Assembly: GCF_011578045.1 (NCBI RefSeq)
Contig: NZ_CP049801.1
Span: 806,001 to 870,000, forward strand
Source: Acinetobacter shaoyimingii
GTDB lineage: Bacteria > Pseudomonadota > Gammaproteobacteria > Pseudomonadales > Moraxellaceae
Direction of reading: 5' to 3'
Length of the DNA stretch: 64,000 nucleotides
In this document: positions 1 to 8,865 of the stretch, in pieces
Layout of the letters: each line of letters starts with the position of its first letter
Position numbering within the stretch: position 1 is the stretch's first letter
Made by a program: the position numbers and the translations under genes
Notes under the pieces: model-generated
Databases searched by the model: none
Told to the model about the DNA's origin: nothing
Seen by the model: only the letters and a program-made list of their open reading frames with translations

Positions 1-176
1 CAATGGAACAATTACAATCTGCATTGCAACATGAAGCAGTACAACAATTTCAAAATGTACATGCAGCATTTCAATCAGCACTTGAAGAATCCAAAAATAA
101 TCAGCTGATTTTGGTGTGTGGCTCGTTTCATACCTTAGAAGCGGTCTGGGAGTATTTAGAGAATGTCAATGAATAA
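1..176 (+). CDS. folC: Folylpolyglutamate synthase / dihydrofolate synthase, C-terminal fragment
   Basis: Only the last 58 or so codons are in the window; the gene starts before base 1. The frame ends in residues CGSFHTLEAVWEYLE and stops at TAA 174-176. A glycine-serine-phenylalanine strand followed by a helix is how FolC enzymes end. FolC adds glutamate to dihydropteroate and to folates in the cytoplasm. The next gene overlaps its end by 14 bases and encodes a SPOR-domain protein, the same order as folC-dedD in E. coli. Identification rests on this tail and the neighbour, so it is good but not certain. Confidence 0.75.
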   Translation, partial: MEQLQSALQHEAVQQFQNVHAAFQSALEESKNNQLILVCGSFHTLEAVWEYLENVNE

Positions 177-1170
177 CAAACAACGCTGGATGGGAGGTGT
201 TGTTTTACTAGGCGGTGGTGTATTACTGGCAGCGCTGCTTTTAAAAGGCAAAGAAGAAATACATCAAAAACAAGTTCAAACACAACCTGTTGAAAATGTA
301 CAGCAACAAGGTGATGGTTCAGGTCAGCCTGTACAACTCCAACCATTGACAGTCGATGTGGAAACTGAAAAGCGTCTACTTGAAGAACAACGTCGTGCGC
401 GAGAAAAAGCGGTTGCTGAACAAGAGTCTAAAACGGCTGAATTCCTAAGAATGCAACAGGAAGCTGAAGCGGCTGCAGCACGTAAAGCTGCAGAAGAATA
501 TGCTGAAATTAATGCGAAGCGTAGTGGTGCTCAAGGTGCAGATATTCCCCCTGAAATTATTGAAGATGATAAAGCCAAAGCGCAACGTTTAGCGGCCGAA
601 AAGAAAAAAGCTGAACAGCAAAAGCTATCGGATCAAGACAAAGCACTTGCTCAACAAAAAGCCAAAAATGAGCAGTTAGCGGCTGAGCAAAAACGTAAAT
701 TAGATGAACAGAAAAAAGCAGAAGCGACCAAAAAGGCCGCTGAGCAAAAGCTCGCAGCAGATAAAAAAGCTGCTGAAGAAAAAGCCAAGACAGAAGCAAC
801 AAAGAAAGCTGAATTGGCTAAGAAAGAAGCTGAACAGAAGAAACGTCTAGCTGAAGAGGCCAAGAAAAAAGCCGAAGCAGAAAAAGCAAGACAATTGCTC
901 GAAGGGACAGACAAGCCGCAAGACAAGCAATGGATGGTTCAAGTGGCTTTGGCAGCCAATGAAGCCAATGCAGATGCAGTTGCAGCTAGACTTCGTGCCA
1001 AAGGCTATAAAGTCACCAAGAGTCCAACCTCTAAGGGTATTCGGATTATGGTTGGACCATCGAAAGATCGTGAAGCCGCAGATGCAACACGTAAAAAGAT
1101 CAATAGTGATGAAAGTTTAAATATGAAGTCTGCATGGGTGATTGACTGGGTGCCTTTAGACAAACGTTAA
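163..1170 (+). CDS. SPOR-domain cell-division protein (DedD-like)
   Basis: A 335-residue inner-membrane protein with one N-terminal membrane segment (about residues 10-27, glycine/leucine rich). A long Ala/Lys/Glu/Gln-rich coiled coil of TolA-like composition follows (about 70-250), then a C-terminal SPOR domain (about 255-335, starting WMVQVALAANEANA). SPOR domains bind glycan strands stripped of peptides at the division septum, so the protein probably sits at the septum with its C-terminus in the periplasm. Start 163 gives MSMNNKQ; ATG 169 is an equally possible start. Translation is probably coupled to folC, whose stop it overlaps. A short hairpin at 1178-1198 lies after its stop, between it and the convergent phosphatase gene. 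Confidence 0.85.
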   Translation: MSMNNKQRWMGGVVLLGGGVLLAALLLKGKEEIHQKQVQTQPVENVQQQGDGSGQPVQLQPLTVDVETEKRLLEEQRRAREKAVAEQESKTAEFLRMQQEAEAAAARKAAEEYAEINAKRSGAQGADIPPEIIEDDKAKAQRLAAEKKKAEQQKLSDQDKALAQQKAKNEQLAAEQKRKLDEQKKAEATKKAAEQKLAADKKAAEEKAKTEATKKAELAKKEAEQKKRLAEEAKKKAEAEKARQLLEGTDKPQDKQWMVQVALAANEANADAVAARLRAKGYKVTKSPTSKGIRIMVGPSKDREAADATRKKINSDESLNMKSAWVIDWVPLDKR

Positions 1171-1177
1171 TTGATTC

Positions 1178-1198
1178 AAGTTCAAGTAGTTTGAACTT
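1178..1198. terminator. Hairpin between convergent genes
   Basis: AAGTTCAA (1178-1185) pairs with TTGAACTT (1191-1198) around a 5-base loop. It lies between the stop of the SPOR gene and the end of the opposite-strand phosphatase. No long U run follows, so it is a weak terminator candidate. Confidence 0.4.
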
Positions 1199-1217
1199 TA
1201 ATGATGCATGTTTAAAT

Positions 1218-1802
1218 TTAAGATGGATTCGAGAGTTGCTCTTGAGTCCATTTTATATTTTCAGGGCTAAACAATTTTTCGATATTGACCCATATCTTAT
1301 GGAAACCATATCCACCATGTTTCATTTCCTGAATTGCATCTTCAGTCTTCCACCCCTCAAAGAGAATACGATACATCGCAATACTGGCACCTGTGCGGTC
1401 TGAACCATGGTAGCAATGAATGAGTACTTTTTGATTGTTGGTTTTTGCCCGTTGAATTTCTTGCATAATGGCTAATAAATCTTCACGATTGATTGCCCAA
1501 GTTTGGATGGGGATATGGACTAATTTTAAAGGCATATCTGATAAAACTTTTTGATCATGATCACGGCTTCGCAAATTGATCACGACTTGAATATTGTGTT
1601 TTTGGATTTCTGCTTTTAATTCTTCATTGGGTTGTTCACTGCGATACAGCATTGAACTCACTTGATAAAAATTATGTTGATCATTTAACTCAGTTCCCCA
1701 ATGTGTCGGACGCTCGTGTTCGGCAACAGGTTTAGATTGCATGCAGCCACTGCATAACAGGGCAGTTGTTATGATTAAGAGCTTCGGGTTTATTTGAGTC
1801 AT
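1218..1802 (-). CDS. Dual-specificity / tyrosine phosphatase family lipoprotein
   Basis: 194 residues. The N-terminus is a signal peptide ending in a lipobox-like CSGC with the acceptor Cys at residue 20, so it is probably membrane-anchored on the periplasmic side. The catalytic loop HCYHGSDRTG (residues 129-138) is the CX5R signature of cysteine phosphatases, with nucleophile Cys130 and Arg136. Asp81 and Asp83 in the RSRDHDQK stretch may supply the general acid, but this is inference. The family (DSPc / Tyr-phosphatase 2 type) removes phosphate from proteins or small molecules; the substrate cannot be read from sequence. It stands alone, convergent with the SPOR gene, and shares its strand with the metallo-hydrolase behind it. 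Confidence 0.8.
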   Translation of the reverse strand: MTQINPKLLIITTALLCSGCMQSKPVAEHERPTHWGTELNDQHNFYQVSSMLYRSEQPNEELKAEIQKHNIQVVINLRSRDHDQKVLSDMPLKLVHIPIQTWAINREDLLAIMQEIQRAKTNNQKVLIHCYHGSDRTGASIAMYRILFEGWKTEDAIQEMKHGGYGFHKIWVNIEKLFSPENIKWTQEQLSNPS

Positions 1803-1874
1803 ATAAATTCAATATTTATTTGATTTAGGAATAATCATATTGATAACGATTAGACCTTATTTTGTCTATGTATT

Positions 1875-2693
1875 TTATGTCATTGCAAGATAACGATTGA
1901 GCTCTTCAGGATCATGCGAGCATATAATTTCAATCTCAGGATGTTGATGTGAAAGTTGCTGTATTTGTTCAAGGGTTTTTATTCTGAGTTGATTGTCTTC
2001 TGCTAGAGTACTTTCGGTCAGTTTTAAAGCACGCATTTTTTTCTTTGGATTTAATTCGAGATGAGAGTAATAGGCATCTCCACAGAATAAGAGCCATCGA
2101 TCTTGAAAAGCAATGGCAATACCACAATGCCCCGCAGTTGCTCCAGGTAAAGGAATCATCATAATTTCATCTTGAAATAGATTAAAACCAAGGACTTTTT
2201 GAAAATTAAACCAAGAATCTCCAAAGTGAGGCTCTAAAAAATTCCAATGACGATGCTCTTTAAACTGTTCTGGTTTATAACGATATTTATTTTTATAGGT
2301 CAGATGCTTAGTTGCTTCGTATTCTGTAGAAAGCACATGTACTGTGGCATCTGGAAAGTCAGAAATACCACCTGCATGATCAAATGCTAAATGCGTGAGT
2401 AAGATGTGTTTAACTTCAGAACCTTTAAATCCAAGTTTTTGAATTTGAGCCAGTGCACTTAGACTTAATTTTTGTTGAATTGTTCCAAGCTTGGTGAGTA
2501 ATGTTCCAAGACGTTTTCTAGGATGCAAATAATCTTGTATACCAATGCCTGTATCGACCAATACCAGTCCCTGATCTGTTTCTAATAAAAGGCAATGACA
2601 CACGAGTTCTGCAACCAGTCCTTTTTGTCCAAAGAATGGAGCCCAAAAAGGAGATAAACTACCGCAATGTAAATGATGGATGTTGTAGATCAT
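1875..2693 (-). CDS. Metallo-beta-lactamase-fold hydrolase (lactonase/glyoxalase-like)
   Basis: 272 residues with the MBL-fold order of metal motifs: residues 100-109 THLAFDHAGG, His189 in GATAGHCG, Asp206 in FCGDAYYSH and His260 in CSHDPEE. The closest well-known group is the AHL-lactonase-like family, but its second histidine of HxHxDH is replaced by Ala103 here, so one zinc ligand is missing. It may bind one metal or use a different ligand set. Cytoplasmic: no signal peptide is visible. The start at 2693 lies 67-83 bases from a perfect palindrome (2760-2776) that could be its operator. The substrate is unknown; lactonase activity should not be assumed. Confidence 0.8.
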   Translation of the reverse strand: MIYNIHHLHCGSLSPFWAPFFGQKGLVAELVCHCLLLETDQGLVLVDTGIGIQDYLHPRKRLGTLLTKLGTIQQKLSLSALAQIQKLGFKGSEVKHILLTHLAFDHAGGISDFPDATVHVLSTEYEATKHLTYKNKYRYKPEQFKEHRHWNFLEPHFGDSWFNFQKVLGFNLFQDEIMMIPLPGATAGHCGIAIAFQDRWLLFCGDAYYSHLELNPKKKMRALKLTESTLAEDNQLRIKTLEQIQQLSHQHPEIEIICSHDPEELNRYLAMT

Positions 2694-2759
2694 GGAGGCT
2701 GATTCGAAACAGGGTTTGCGAACTTCATTTATAGCCTAAATCTACATAAATAATAGATT

Positions 2760-2776
2760 CCGACTGATTCAGTCGG
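2760..2776. promoter_or_regulatory. Perfect 17-bp palindrome, candidate operator
   Basis: CCGACTGATTCAGTCGG is an 8-bp inverted repeat around a central T, upstream of the metallo-hydrolase gene on the minus strand. Its length and symmetry suit a TetR-type dimer site. No regulator gene lies beside it, so the role is inferred. Confidence 0.4.
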
Positions 2777-2800
2777 TTATATACACAGCAAAATATGCAT

Positions 2801-2830
2801 AAAAAAAGCCCATATGAATATGGGCTTTGA
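2801..2830. terminator. Hairpin with A and T flanks, terminator-like
   Basis: AAAGCCCATAT and ATATGGGCTTT form an 11-bp stem with a 2-base spacer, preceded by A's. No gene obviously ends here on the plus strand, so its use is unclear. Confidence 0.4.
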
Positions 2831-2866
2831 ATTTTCAAGATGGCTCGTCAAAGGAATCTTGAAAAT
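2831..2866. repeat. 11-bp inverted repeat in the intergenic region
   Basis: ATTTTCAAGAT (2831-2841) is exactly repeated inverted as ATCTTGAAAAT (2856-2866). It lies in the 436-base gap between the metallo-hydrolase and peroxiredoxin genes. A further small hairpin, TTGTTC/GAACAA, lies at 2958-2976. Confidence 0.5.
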
Positions 2867-2980
2867 GCATTTTTATTTGAACATATTGGCCGAATAATAT
2901 TTGAGTGAAATGGTGTTATATCTTTGATCACTATTTCAATCGTTTTGTTTTTACACATTGTTCTAACTTGGAACAACACC

Positions 2981-3025
2981 CTTCGCTTGTCTTGCGCCAA
3001 ATTAAAAAGGAATCCTTTTTAATTT
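2981..3025 (+). repeat. Dispersed hairpin element, copy 1 (partial)
   Basis: CTTCGCTTGTCTTGCG (2981-2996) is followed by a near-perfect hairpin: 13-base arms AAATTAAAAAGGA (2999-3011) and TCCTTTTTAATTT (3013-3025). The same 12-base core GCTTGTCTTGCG occurs at 3100-3111 and, inverted, at 15273-15284, each time directly followed by a hairpin. Confidence 0.6.
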
Positions 3026-3055
3026 CTTTTTAGCCATAGCATAGCTATTACCCTT

Positions 3056-3138
3056 GCGCTCGGGCGAAGCAGTATTGCATTTTAAGGACTACGCGCTTCG
3101 CTTGTCTTGCGAAAAACTAAAGCAGCGCTTTAGTTTTT
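3056..3138 (+). repeat. Dispersed hairpin element, copy 2 (full)
   Basis: Ordered blocks: AAGCAGTA (3067-3074), ACTACGCGC (3088-3096), GCTTGTCTTGCG (3100-3111), then a hairpin with arms AAAAACTAAAGC and GCTTTAGTTTTT (3112-3138). The same blocks recur inverted at 15246-15325. The hairpin overlaps the last codons of the peroxiredoxin gene and ends in a T run on both strands, so it may also act as that gene's terminator. Confidence 0.65.
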
Positions 3139-3771
3139 CTCAGGCTGTGGGGTGAGGCGTAAGTAAGGGGTAACGGCTTTATAACCTTTCGGAAAACGTT
3201 GTTTGATTTCATCTTCATCTTTTAATGCAGGAACAATCACGACATCATCACCTTGTTGCCAGTTGGCAGGCGTTGCTACTTTATGGTTATCTGTCAATTG
3301 GAGTGAATCAACTACACGTAAAATCTCATGGAAGTTACGACCTGTAGATGCAGGATAAGTAATGATGAGACGCACTTTTTTATTCGGATCAATGATTACC
3401 AATGAACGAACAGTCGTGGTTTCACTTGCATTGGGATGAATAAATCCATACAACTCAGACACCTTACGATCTTGGTCAGCAATAATCGGGAAGTTCACAG
3501 TGGTATTTTGCGTTTCGTTAATATCTTTAATCCAGCCATGATGTGATTCGACATCATCCACAGATAGCGCAATCGCTTTTACGCCACGTTTTTCGAACTC
3601 ATCTTTCAATTTAGCGGTAAAACCAAGTTCAGTTGTACATACAGGCGTGTAGTCTGCTGGATGTGAAAAAAGAATGCCCCAACTGTCCCCAAGAAATTCA
3701 TAAAAATTAATTGTGCCAGCACTAGATGCTTGTTCGAAATCGGGTGCTGTATCACCTAAACGTAATGTCAT
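3130..3771 (-). CDS. 1-Cys peroxiredoxin (Prx6 type)
   Basis: 213 residues, a cytoplasmic thiol peroxidase that reduces hydrogen and organic peroxides. The active site PADYTPVCTTE holds the peroxidatic Cys45. There is no other cysteine in the protein, which makes it a 1-Cys enzyme needing an external reductant. Length and the long C-terminal extension (about 160-213) fit the Prx6 subfamily, not AhpC. The gene stands alone. Its 3' end runs into a dispersed hairpin element that probably ends transcription. No OxyR site was recognised in the upstream AT-rich stretch. Confidence 0.9.
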   Translation of the reverse strand: MTLRLGDTAPDFEQASSAGTINFYEFLGDSWGILFSHPADYTPVCTTELGFTAKLKDEFEKRGVKAIALSVDDVESHHGWIKDINETQNTTVNFPIIADQDRKVSELYGFIHPNASETTTVRSLVIIDPNKKVRLIITYPASTGRNFHEILRVVDSLQLTDNHKVATPANWQQGDDVVIVPALKDEDEIKQRFPKGYKAVTPYLRLTPQPEKN

Positions 3772-4101
3772 TTTTCAGTCCTCAAAATATAATTTTTTGT
3801 ATTTTTCAAATCTAATATGAATGAATTTCTTTAGAATTAAAAATAGTGTTTTATTATTTCTTTATGAATATATTGGATATAGATTTATGCAGAAGAATAA
3901 AAAATGACTATTTTTCAGAATCATCTATCTATAGTCTGGTCAAATTTGCTACATTAAGTCGCCGTAGCTCATACGTCGGCAACCCATTGGTCAGAATTTT
4001 TTGAATGCTTTTGTTTAAAACCCTTGTACTTCAGATTTCTAGCACCATAATAACGTCTGAGAAAAATTTATTTTGATAAGCAAGTTTTAGAGAGTCTATA
4101 C
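3772..4101. other. Divergent intergenic region, peroxiredoxin / secA
   Basis: 330 bases of mostly AT-rich DNA that must hold both promoters. I see one GC-rich patch near 3960-3980 with GCCG/CGGC ends that could fold weakly. I cannot assign a -35/-10 pair with confidence, and no secM-like upstream ORF is evident. Confidence 0.4.
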
Positions 4102-6816
4102 ATGTTGGCAAGTCTGATCGGAGGAATCTTCGGTACTAAAAACGAGCGCGAATTGAAGCGTATGCGTAAAATTGTCGAGAAGATCAATGCGCTCGAGCCG
4201 ACGATATCTGCACTAAGTGATGCAGACTTATCTGCAAAAACCGAAGAATTCAAACAACGCTATAAAAAAGGTGAGAGCCTAGATAAGTTGTTACCTGAAG
4301 CATTCGCAGTGTGTCGTGAAGCAGGTAAGCGAATTATGGGGATGCGTCACTACGACGTACAGTTAATCGGTGGTATTACCTTACATGAAGGTAAAATCGC
4401 TGAAATGCGCACAGGTGAAGGTAAAACCCTCATGGGTACTTTGGCGGTGTACCTCAACGCGATCAGTGAGCAGGGCGTTCACGTGATTACCGTGAATGAT
4501 TATTTGGCACAGCGTGATGCTGAGTTAAACCGTCCATTATATGAATTCCTTGGTTTAAGCGTGGGCGTGATTTACTCCATGCAACATCCGCATGAAAAAG
4601 CAGAAGCTTATCGTGCAGACATTACCTACGGTACAAATAACGAATTTGGTTTTGATTATTTACGCGACAACATGGTGTTTTCTCTCCCTGAGAAAAAACA
4701 ACGTGGCTTAGTGTATGCGATTATCGATGAGGTCGATTCGATCTTGATTGATGAAGCACGTACACCATTGATTATTTCTGGTCAGAGTGAAGATTCTTCA
4801 CAGCTTTATGCAGCAATTAATGCCATTCCACCTAAGTTACATCCTCAAAAAGAAGAGAAAGTGGCTGATGGCGGACATTTCTGGATTGATGAAAAGCAAC
4901 GTTCAGTTGAAATGACTGAAGTTGGCTATGAAAAGGTTGAAGCTGAACTCATCGAAATGGGCCTATTGGCTGAAGGGGAAAGTTTATATTCTTCTGCAAA
5001 CTTGAATTTAGTTCATCATGTGACTGCAGCGATTCGTGCTCATTACTTGTATCAACGTAACGTGCATTACATCATCCATGACGGTGAAGTAGTGATTGTT
5101 GATGAAAACACAGGTCGTACGATGCCAGGTCGTCGTTGGTCAGAAGGTTTGCATCAGGCGGTTGAAGCGAAAGAAGGTTTGGAAATTCAACCTGAGAACC
5201 AAACCCTTGCAACAACAACATTCCAGAACTATTTCCGCTTATACAAAAAATTGTCGGGTATGACGGGTACAGCTGATACTGAAGCAGCTGAAATGAAAGA
5301 AATCTACGGTCTTGATGTTGTTATTATTCCGACACATCGACCAATGATTCGTATTGATCATAATGATTTAATTTATTTAAACCGTAATGGTAAATACACT
5401 GCGATTATTGAAGAAATCAAAAAAATTCACGAAGCTGGTGTTGCACCCATTTTGATTGGTACAGCAACCATTGAAGCTTCTGAAATTCTTTCTGATAAAC
5501 TCCGTGATGCAGGTATTGCACACGAAGTTTTAAATGCAAAACAGCATGAACGTGAAGCGGATATTATTGCGCAAGCAGGTTCACCACGTGCTGTGACCAT
5601 TGCCACCAACATGGCAGGTCGTGGGACCGATATCTTGTTGGGTGGTAACTGGAAAGCAAAATTAGCCAAAATTGAAAACCCAACCCCTGAAGATGAAGCA
5701 CGATTAAAAGCAGAGTGGGAACAAAACAATCAGATGGTGCTTGATTCTGGTGGTTTGCATATCATTGGTTCTGAGCGTCATGAATCACGTCGTATTGATA
5801 ACCAGCTTCGTGGTCGTTCTGGTCGTCAAGGTGACCCTGGTGTGTCTCGTTTCTTCTTATCGCTTGAAGATGATTTGATGCGTATCTTCGCAGGTGATCG
5901 TGTGGTTGCCATGATGCGTGCAATGGGACTACAAGAAGATGAAGCTATTGAGCACAAAATGGTGTCACGTTCGATTGAGAACGCGCAACGTAAAGTAGAA
6001 GCACGTAACTTCGATATTCGTAAAAACTTGCTGAAATACGATGATGTAAACAACGAACAGCGTAAAATTATCTATTCACAACGTGATGAAATTTTGGCTG
6101 CAGATACACTTCAAGAATATATTGAAACCATGTATCGTGACGTGATGAAGGGTGTTATTGGAAACTATATTCCACCAGAGTCAATTCATGATCAGTGGGA
6201 TATTGAAGGTTTAGAAAATGCATTGCGTGTTGATTTAGGTGTTGATCTACCCGTTTCACAATGGTTGGAACAAGATCGTCGTTTAGATGAAGAGGCATTG
6301 GTTGAACGTATTACTGATGAAGTATTGGCACGTTATCACGCTCGTCGTGAACAAATGGGCCCCGAAAATGCAGCATCTTTAGAGCGTAACTTTATGCTCA
6401 GTTCTCTAGATCGTCATTGGAAAGACCATTTGGCTGCGATGGATTACTTGCGTCAAGGGATTCACTTACGTGGTTATGCGCAAAAAAATCCTGAACAAGA
6501 ATACAAAAAAGAAGCGTTCAATTTATTTGTAAATATGTTGGCCGTGATTAAGTCAGATGTTGTAGCAGATTTATCATTGATTCGTTTACCAACTCCTGAA
6601 GAAATTGCAGAGATGGAAGCGCAACAACAAGCACAAGCTGAAGCAATGCAACTGTCTTTTGCCCATGATGATGTGGATGGTTTATCTGGTGAAGTCAGTG
6701 AAAATGCAGAGCAAGGTGATTTAAGCGGAGTGACATTTGCACCACCCGAAAGTCGTAATGCGCCATGTCCTTGTGGATCAGGTTTAAAATATAAGCAATG
6801 TCACGGTAAAATTTAA
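4102..6816 (+). CDS. secA: Preprotein translocase ATPase SecA
   Basis: 904 residues, the full size of proteobacterial SecA. It is the ATP-driven motor that pushes unfolded proteins through SecYEG. Visible motifs are Walker A MRTGEGKT (102-109), the Walker B/DEAD-like DEVD (209-212), the preprotein-crosslinking and helicase domains, and a zinc-binding tail [14 protein letters not shown] (889-902) that contacts SecB and lipids. Start [11 protein letters not shown] is the usual SecA N-terminus. It is transcribed alone and ends at a strong terminator. No key residue is missing. Confidence 0.98.
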   Translation: MLASLIGGIFGTKNERELKRMRKIVEKINALEPTISALSDADLSAKTEEFKQRYKKGESLDKLLPEAFAVCREAGKRIMGMRHYDVQLIGGITLHEGKIAEMRTGEGKTLMGTLAVYLNAISEQGVHVITVNDYLAQRDAELNRPLYEFLGLSVGVIYSMQHPHEKAEAYRADITYGTNNEFGFDYLRDNMVFSLPEKKQRGLVYAIIDEVDSILIDEARTPLIISGQSEDSSQLYAAINAIPPKLHPQKEEKVADGGHFWIDEKQRSVEMTEVGYEKVEAELIEMGLLAEGESLYSSANLNLVHHVTAAIRAHYLYQRNVHYIIHDGEVVIVDENTGRTMPGRRWSEGLHQAVEAKEGLEIQPENQTLATTTFQNYFRLYKKLSGMTGTADTEAAEMKEIYGLDVVIIPTHRPMIRIDHNDLIYLNRNGKYTAIIEEIKKIHEAGVAPILIGTATIEASEILSDKLRDAGIAHEVLNAKQHEREADIIAQAGSPRAVTIATNMAGRGTDILLGGNWKAKLAKIENPTPEDEARLKAEWEQNNQMVLDSGGLHIIGSERHESRRIDNQLRGRSGRQGDPGVSRFFLSLEDDLMRIFAGDRVVAMMRAMGLQEDEAIEHKMVSRSIENAQRKVEARNFDIRKNLLKYDDVNNEQRKIIYSQRDEILAADTLQEYIETMYRDVMKGVIGNYIPPESIHDQWDIEGLENALRVDLGVDLPVSQWLEQDRRLDEEALVERITDEVLARYHARREQMGPENAASLERNFMLSSLDRHWKDHLAAMDYLRQGIHLRGYAQKNPEQEYKKEAFNLFVNMLAVIKSDVVADLSLIRLPTPEEIAEMEAQQQAQAEAMQLSFAHDDVDGLSGEVSENAEQGDLSGVTFAPPESRNAPCPCGSGLKYKQCHGKI

Positions 6817-6830
6817 GTATTTTACAGTTG

Positions 6831-6863
6831 AAAAAAGCAGAACATTTTTGTTCTGCTTTTTTT
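6831..6863 (+). terminator. Rho-independent terminator of secA
   Basis: Stem AAAAAAGCAGAAC (6831-6843) and GTTCTGCTTTTTTT (6850-6863), a short loop and a long T run, 15 bases after the secA stop. Confidence 0.85.
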
Positions 6864-6959
6864 ATGCTTGAGCATGATGATCATTACAAGTTGTGAATAA
6901 TGATTGCCTAAAAGGTCGGTAAGTGGTATTTAATTTCTGATGTTGTAATTTTTTTCGGA

Positions 6960-7319
6960 ATGATGATGAAAAAACATGTAAAAATTTTGTTGCTAGCGGC
7001 AGTTGCCTTGCCTACTTTTGCTTTTGCAGCGCCAACGACAACCACTGTTGCAAACGTTCAAGCGGCAACAGGCGTAGCGACTGCTGGCGTTGAAGTGAAA
7101 AATGATACGACAACTGTGATTAGTCCACGTACGGGTATTCGTTATACTCTGGGGAATACTGGCGGGCGTCCAATCATCTTAAAAACATCAGCGATTGCTG
7201 CAGTAACACCGGCTACTGTTCATCGTATTGTTGCGACGAATCCTGCATTGTCTACGGCAAGTCAGGAAAAAGCAAAACAAGCACTTTTAGACAATAACTT
7301 GCTTGCGAAATCAAATTAA
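6960..7319 (+). CDS. Small secreted protein of unknown function
   Basis: 119 residues. A clear Sec signal peptide (MKKHVKILLLAAVALPTFAFA) is followed by a Thr/Ala/Val-rich mature part of about 95 residues with no cysteine and no domain I recognise. Three successive ATGs (6960, 6963, 6966) could each start it and the ribosome site is weak. It probably ends in the periplasm. It sits alone between secA and argJ with its own hairpin terminator, so the neighbours give no functional hint. Confidence 0.7.
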   Translation: MMMKKHVKILLLAAVALPTFAFAAPTTTTVANVQAATGVATAGVEVKNDTTTVISPRTGIRYTLGNTGGRPIILKTSAIAAVTPATVHRIVATNPALSTASQEKAKQALLDNNLLAKSN

Positions 7320-7355
7320 GATTTTTTGAGCGATTGCTGTTCGAATTATTTTGTA

Positions 7356-7388
7356 AAAGCCGATGTACAAGCATTGGCTTTATTTTTA
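7356..7388 (+). terminator. Terminator after small secreted protein
   Basis: AAAGCC (7356-7361) and GGCTTT (7376-7381), extended inward by ATG/CAT, followed by TATTTTTATT. Confidence 0.6.
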
Positions 7389-7498
7389 TTACATATAAAT
7401 TAAATAATTCATCACAATTGAAGTCTTTATATACTCGATTTTTGTAGATTTTTCTACTAAGCTTATTTTTTCTAAATTTTGATTCTGGACATTTAAAA

Positions 7499-8719
7499 AT
7501 GGCGGTGGGTGACGTAACAATGCCACAGATGCATGTGGTACAAGGTGTAAAAATTGGCTCGGCAGAAGCATATGTTCGTTATCCAAATCGACGTGATCTG
7601 GTTGTTTTTGAATTCGCTGAAGGCACGAATGTAGCAGGTGTATTTACCCAAAATGCATTCTGTGCAGCACCTGTACATATCTGTAAAGCTCATTTGGCAG
7701 AAAACAATCCGCGTTATTTAGTCATTAATACAGGGAATGCCAATGCAGGAACAGGTCCTACAGGCATGCAAAATGCCAAGACAACCTGCACAAGCTTAGC
7801 TGAATTGACACACGTCTCTGCAAGTGAAATTTTACCTTTTTCAACAGGCGTGATTGGTGAACAATTGCCAATGGATCGTCTGTTAAAAGGTTTACAGCCA
7901 GCTTTAGATACGCTCAATTCAAATGCATGGGTCGATGCTGCAAAAGGCATTATGACCACTGATACTTTGCCTAAAGGTGCATCTGAGCAGTTTGAACTTG
8001 ACGGTGTGACGTACACCATGACGGGTATTTCAAAAGGTGCAGGCATGATTCGTCCAAATATGGCGACCATGCTGGGCTTTATTGCAACAGATGTGCCAAT
8101 TTCACGTCCCTTGGTTCAACAGTTACTGAAAACCTCAGTAGAGCAGTCATTTAACCGCATTACCATTGATGGTGACACCTCCACCAATGACTCTTGTATA
8201 TTTGCTGCGACAGGGCAAGCAGGCGGTGTTGAAATCGCATCAGAGGACGATTCGCGTTATGCAGTGGTCTTAGAGGTGCTTTCATGCGTGATGAAACGTC
8301 TTGCACAATTAATTGTTCGCGATGGTGAAGGTGCGACTAAGTTCATGACTGTGGCAGTAGAAGGTGGTGCAAATACCCAAGAATGCTGCGATATTGCTTA
8401 TAGCATTGCGCATTCCCCATTGGTAAAAACGGCTTTCTTTGCATCTGATCCAAACTGGGGGCGTATTCTGGCAGCCATTGGTTATGCTGGCGTACCCAAT
8501 TTAGATGTAGAAAAAATTCAAGTTTGGTTGGATAATGTACAGATCTGCAAAGATGGTGGGGCAGCTGCAGATTATACTGAAGAAGCGGGCGCTAAAGTCA
8601 TGGCGCAATCTGAGATTACCATTCGTGTGGATTTGGGTCGAGGCCAAGCGAAAGATACTGTATATACCTGTGATCTTTCCTACGATTACGTCAAAATAAA
8701 TGCCGATTATCGTTCTTAA
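7499..8719 (+). CDS. argJ: Bifunctional ornithine acetyltransferase / N-acetylglutamate synthase
   Basis: 406 residues. ArgJ moves the acetyl group from N-acetylornithine to glutamate in the cyclic arginine pathway and may also acetylate glutamate from acetyl-CoA. The self-cleavage site is visible in [10 protein letters not shown]: the precursor splits between Ala189 and Thr190, and Thr190 becomes the nucleophile of the beta chain. The [16 protein letters not shown] block and [10 protein letters not shown] are typical of the family. It is a single gene ending at a terminator at 8725-8750. ATG at 7499 is preferred by length. Confidence 0.95.
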   Translation: MAVGDVTMPQMHVVQGVKIGSAEAYVRYPNRRDLVVFEFAEGTNVAGVFTQNAFCAAPVHICKAHLAENNPRYLVINTGNANAGTGPTGMQNAKTTCTSLAELTHVSASEILPFSTGVIGEQLPMDRLLKGLQPALDTLNSNAWVDAAKGIMTTDTLPKGASEQFELDGVTYTMTGISKGAGMIRPNMATMLGFIATDVPISRPLVQQLLKTSVEQSFNRITIDGDTSTNDSCIFAATGQAGGVEIASEDDSRYAVVLEVLSCVMKRLAQLIVRDGEGATKFMTVAVEGGANTQECCDIAYSIAHSPLVKTAFFASDPNWGRILAAIGYAGVPNLDVEKIQVWLDNVQICKDGGAAADYTEEAGAKVMAQSEITIRVDLGRGQAKDTVYTCDLSYDYVKINADYRS

Positions 8720-8724
8720 GACAT

Positions 8725-8750
8725 AAAGCCTCCTTCGTGAGGCTTTTTTT
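8725..8750 (+). terminator. Terminator of argJ
   Basis: AAAGCCTC / GAGGCTTT stem with loop CTTCGT and a run of T's, just after the argJ stop. Confidence 0.85.
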
Positions 8751-8865
8751 ATACAAATATTTGAATGATTGGTAAAAAAGCATGAAGCCATTTTATCAAT
8801 TCAGTTGTTCACTTTTTAAATCAAATGCTTATTGATTTAAACTTTAAGGATAAGAGTAACTCAGT

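Noticed and set aside
651..926. Minus-strand ORF opposite the SPOR gene coiled coil
   Set aside because: Ala/Lys/Glu repeats on the plus strand create open frames on the other strand; no start site or domain.
1191..1403. Plus-strand ORF of 70 codons
   Set aside because: It is antisense to the phosphatase gene, has no ribosome site and no protein features.
1875..2693. Quorum-quenching lactonase
   Set aside because: The fold is right, but the altered HxHxDH motif and lack of context do not allow this specific claim.
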